DNA from: Vibrio agarilyticus
Lineage (GTDB): Bacteria; Pseudomonadota; Gammaproteobacteria; Enterobacterales; Vibrionaceae
NCBI RefSeq assembly: GCF_012641465.1
Contig: NZ_JABAIK010000006.1
Location: 124,001-188,000, forward strand
Length of the DNA: 64,000 nt
Direction of reading: 5' to 3'
The notes beneath the pieces were generated by a model that was not told the DNA's origin, did no database searches, and saw only the letters and a list, made by a program, of their open reading frames with translations. Within the stretch, counting starts at the first letter, position 1. Every line of letters starts with the position of its first letter. The position numbers and the translations under genes were made by a program. Below are positions 62,575-64,000 of the stretch, piece by piece.

Positions 62575-63375
62575 TTACTGCCGCTTTTCAGCGGCTTTGA
62601 CTTGTTGCCAAAACCCATCGAGCTCTGCCAAAGAGTATTCGCTCAGCGCTTTACCCTGCGCTTGCGCTCGTTGCTCAACCCCATGAAAGCGAGTGCTAAA
62701 CTTTTGATTGGCTTTGCCCAATGCCACTTCAGGGTTGCAATTTAAGTGACGAGCCAAATTCACCGTCGCAAATAACAGATCGCCCACTTCCGACTCAACT
62801 CGCTCAGCGTTTGGTGTGATTTGCTGCGCTTCCGCCAGCACCTCATCAATTTCTTCATGCACTTTGTCTACCACTGGACCCAGTGTTGGCCAATCAAAAC
62901 CATATTGAGCCACTTTCTTTTGAATTTTTGTTGCGCGCGCCAGTGCAGGCAGTGCAGCAGGAACCCCATCAAGCACGCTACTGAACACCTCGCCACGTGC
63001 GGCTTTTTCTTTGGCTTTTTCTGCTTCCCAGTTGGCTTTAATTTCGGCCTCATCAGCAAAAGAGGTGTCAGTAAACACATGAGGATGGCGACGAGTTAAT
63101 TTTTCATTTACCGTGTTCACCACATCAGCAAAGTCGAACCATTGCTGCTCTTTGGCCAATTGGCTATAAAAAATCACTTGAAACAGCAGATCGCCCAGTT
63201 CTTCTTGCAAATTAGCCCAATCGCGTTTGTGTATCGCGTCAACGACCTCATACGTTTCTTCTATCGTGTGCGGCACTATGGTGTCAAAGGTCTGTTTTTT
63301 GTCCCATGGACAACCGCGCTCAGGGTCGCGCAGCGTCGCCATAATGTCCACTAACTGTTCGATTGGGTGACTCAT
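62575..63375 (-). CDS. mazG: Nucleoside triphosphate pyrophosphohydrolase MazG
   Basis: Hydrolyses (d)NTPs to monophosphates and has been linked to lowering (p)ppGpp. The protein has 266 residues with two MazG domains. The first contains the metal-binding EETYEVVDAI and EELGDLLFQVIFYSQLA, the second EIDEVLAEA and EVGDLLFATVNLARHL. Lies downstream of relA; a hairpin terminator precedes it closely. Confidence 0.96.
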   Translation of the reverse strand: MSHPIEQLVDIMATLRDPERGCPWDKKQTFDTIVPHTIEETYEVVDAIHKRDWANLQEELGDLLFQVIFYSQLAKEQQWFDFADVVNTVNEKLTRRHPHVFTDTSFADEAEIKANWEAEKAKEKAARGEVFSSVLDGVPAALPALARATKIQKKVAQYGFDWPTLGPVVDKVHEEIDEVLAEAQQITPNAERVESEVGDLLFATVNLARHLNCNPEVALGKANQKFSTRFHGVEQRAQAQGKALSEYSLAELDGFWQQVKAAEKRQ

Positions 63376-63400
63376 AGTCGAATCCTTAAAGTATCTAAAG

Positions 63401-63430
63401 AAAAAGGTGAGCAGCTAAACCACTCACCTT
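63401..63430 (-). terminator. Terminator between relA and mazG
   Basis: Minus-strand stem AAGGTGAG ... CTCACCTT followed by TTTTTCTTT. It ends about 25 bases before the mazG ATG, leaving little room for a promoter (see findings). Confidence 0.8.
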
Positions 63431-63517
63431 CTCATTATTTTATTAACGGATAACACAACGTAAATATTTCCGTTGGTTTATAACAATTTGGTTTCCAAGC
63501 GCTTAGTTTCTAAGTAG

Positions 63518-63617
63518 TTGGCGACTAGCTCTCGGCGGCAAAATGATTTCGACATCTGAGCATAGATAACTATGTGATGGTGCGGAATCAGTGCCGCCAA
63601 CAACGAGGTAGCGCCAA
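63518..63617. repeat. Second palindromic repeat type, about 100 bp
   Basis: The left end TTGGCGACTAGCTCTCGGCG and right end CAACGAGGTAGCGCCAA are imperfect inverted repeats. The middle contains TCTGAGCATAGATAACTATG, the same central hairpin as the 127-bp family. It lies in the 254-bp relA-mazG gap, ending close to the relA stop codon. Confidence 0.6.
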
Positions 63618-63629
63618 ATACGACGAAAC

Positions 63630-64000
63630 CTATCCTAAGCGTTTCACGTTCATCACATCCTTGATCTGCTCAATCCGTTTACTAATTCGGCTGAGCACAT
63701 CAATATTGGACACCTCGAGATCAAAATCCATGATAGACAACTGACTGCGATAATCAGTCCGACTCTTCATGCTAACCACTTTAATTTTTTCGTTGGAAAA
63801 CAGCGTCGTGATATCTTTAACGAGTCCAGAACGCTCCATTGCTTCAACACGCATCGTCAAAATGTAAGAGCCAACAAACCCACTGCCCCAGACCGTGTCG
63901 ATGATCCGCTCCGGCGCGTGATGGCGTAACTCTTCTAACTGCTCACAATCACTGCGATGGACCGAAATACCGCGCCCTTGGGTAATGTAGCCACTGATAG
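63630..64000 (-). CDS. relA: GTP pyrophosphokinase RelA, C-terminal part, cut by window edge
   Basis: Only the last ~123 residues are present. The reading begins at the right edge with SGYITQGRGISVHRSDCEQL and passes through HAPERIIDTVWGSGFVGSYI into the C-terminal ACT domain (RSGLVKDITTLFSNEKIKV). This matches the regulatory end of RelA, the ribosome-associated (p)ppGpp synthetase of the stringent response. A shorter reading from an internal ATG at 63860 is only part of this. Followed by mazG as in other gammaproteobacteria. Confidence 0.93.
   Translation of the reverse strand, partial: ISGYITQGRGISVHRSDCEQLEELRHHAPERIIDTVWGSGFVGSYILTMRVEAMERSGLVKDITTLFSNEKIKVVSMKSRTDYRSQLSIMDFDLEVSNIDVLSRISKRIEQIKDVMNVKRLG

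Overview
The window is a stretch of core chromosome from a member of the Vibrionaceae, very probably the genus Vibrio. The main evidence is a LuxR/HapR/SmcR/OpaR-type quorum-sensing master regulator beginning MDSIAKRPRTRL next to hpt and the pyruvate dehydrogenase genes. It also carries the competence/type IV pilus block pilABCD-coaE-zapD-yacG, a Na+-pumping oxaloacetate decarboxylase next to a csrA-linked tRNA array, and the order lysC-alaS-recX-recA-pncC / mutS / rpoS-nlpD-pcm-surE-truD-ispFD-ftsB-eno-pyrG-mazG-relA. No prophage, integron cassette, CRISPR array, insertion sequence or rRNA operon was seen. The species was not determined.

Layout. 1-4.3 kb: yadH (cut by the left edge), yadG, a SulP anion transporter, beta-carbonic anhydrase and hpt. 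4.7-5.4 kb: the luxR-type regulator with a candidate Qrr sRNA pairing site over its ribosome-binding region. 5.7-12.8 kb: lpd and the pdhR-aceE-aceF operon with two PdhR boxes. 13-21 kb: ampD, nadC, pilABCD, coaE, zapD, yacG. 21-25 kb: rpsP-rimM-trmD-rplS and ffh. 25-31 kb: ypjD, a CNNM/CorC-type membrane protein, a COG2509 flavoprotein, fdxA, a SPOUT rRNA methyltransferase and luxS. 31-38 kb: a lytic-transglycosylase-like lipoprotein, gshA, an M16 protease lipoprotein, yqaA and a quinone-oxidoreductase-like enzyme. 38-41.4 kb: oadGAB. 42-43.1 kb: seven tRNA genes (five Arg-ACG, two Ser-GCT). 43.2-50.1 kb: csrA, lysC, alaS, recX, recA, pncC. 50.4-64 kb: mutS (+), then on the minus strand rpoS, nlpD, pcm, surE, truD, ispF, ispD, ftsB, eno, pyrG, mazG and the C-terminal end of relA.

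The outstanding observation is that rpoS carries an in-frame amber codon (TAG at 53140-53138) where the family has CAG (RQI-Q-VEGLRR). The remaining 28 codons and the natural TAA are intact downstream, so this looks like a recent single-base nonsense mutation. It removes half of the region 4.2 recognition helix of the stationary-phase sigma factor.

Other structure of note: (i) at least four 127-bp palindromic interspersed repeats (TATACCC...GGGTATA), with diverged copies and solo ends; (ii) a perfect tandem duplication of a tRNA-Arg/tRNA-Ser unit with 268-bp period, plus three tRNA-Arg units with 155-bp period, and terminator-like hairpins inside the array; (iii) terminators placed too close to downstream start codons to leave room for a conventional promoter (upstream of the oxidoreductase at 38.0 kb and of mazG at 63.4 kb); (iv) a LexA box that exactly fills the spacer of the recA promoter.

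Functionally, the window brings together several regulators of the density and stationary-phase response (luxR-type regulator, luxS, csrA, rpoS, relA) with central carbon metabolism (PDH complex, oad, eno) and housekeeping translation, replication and repair genes.
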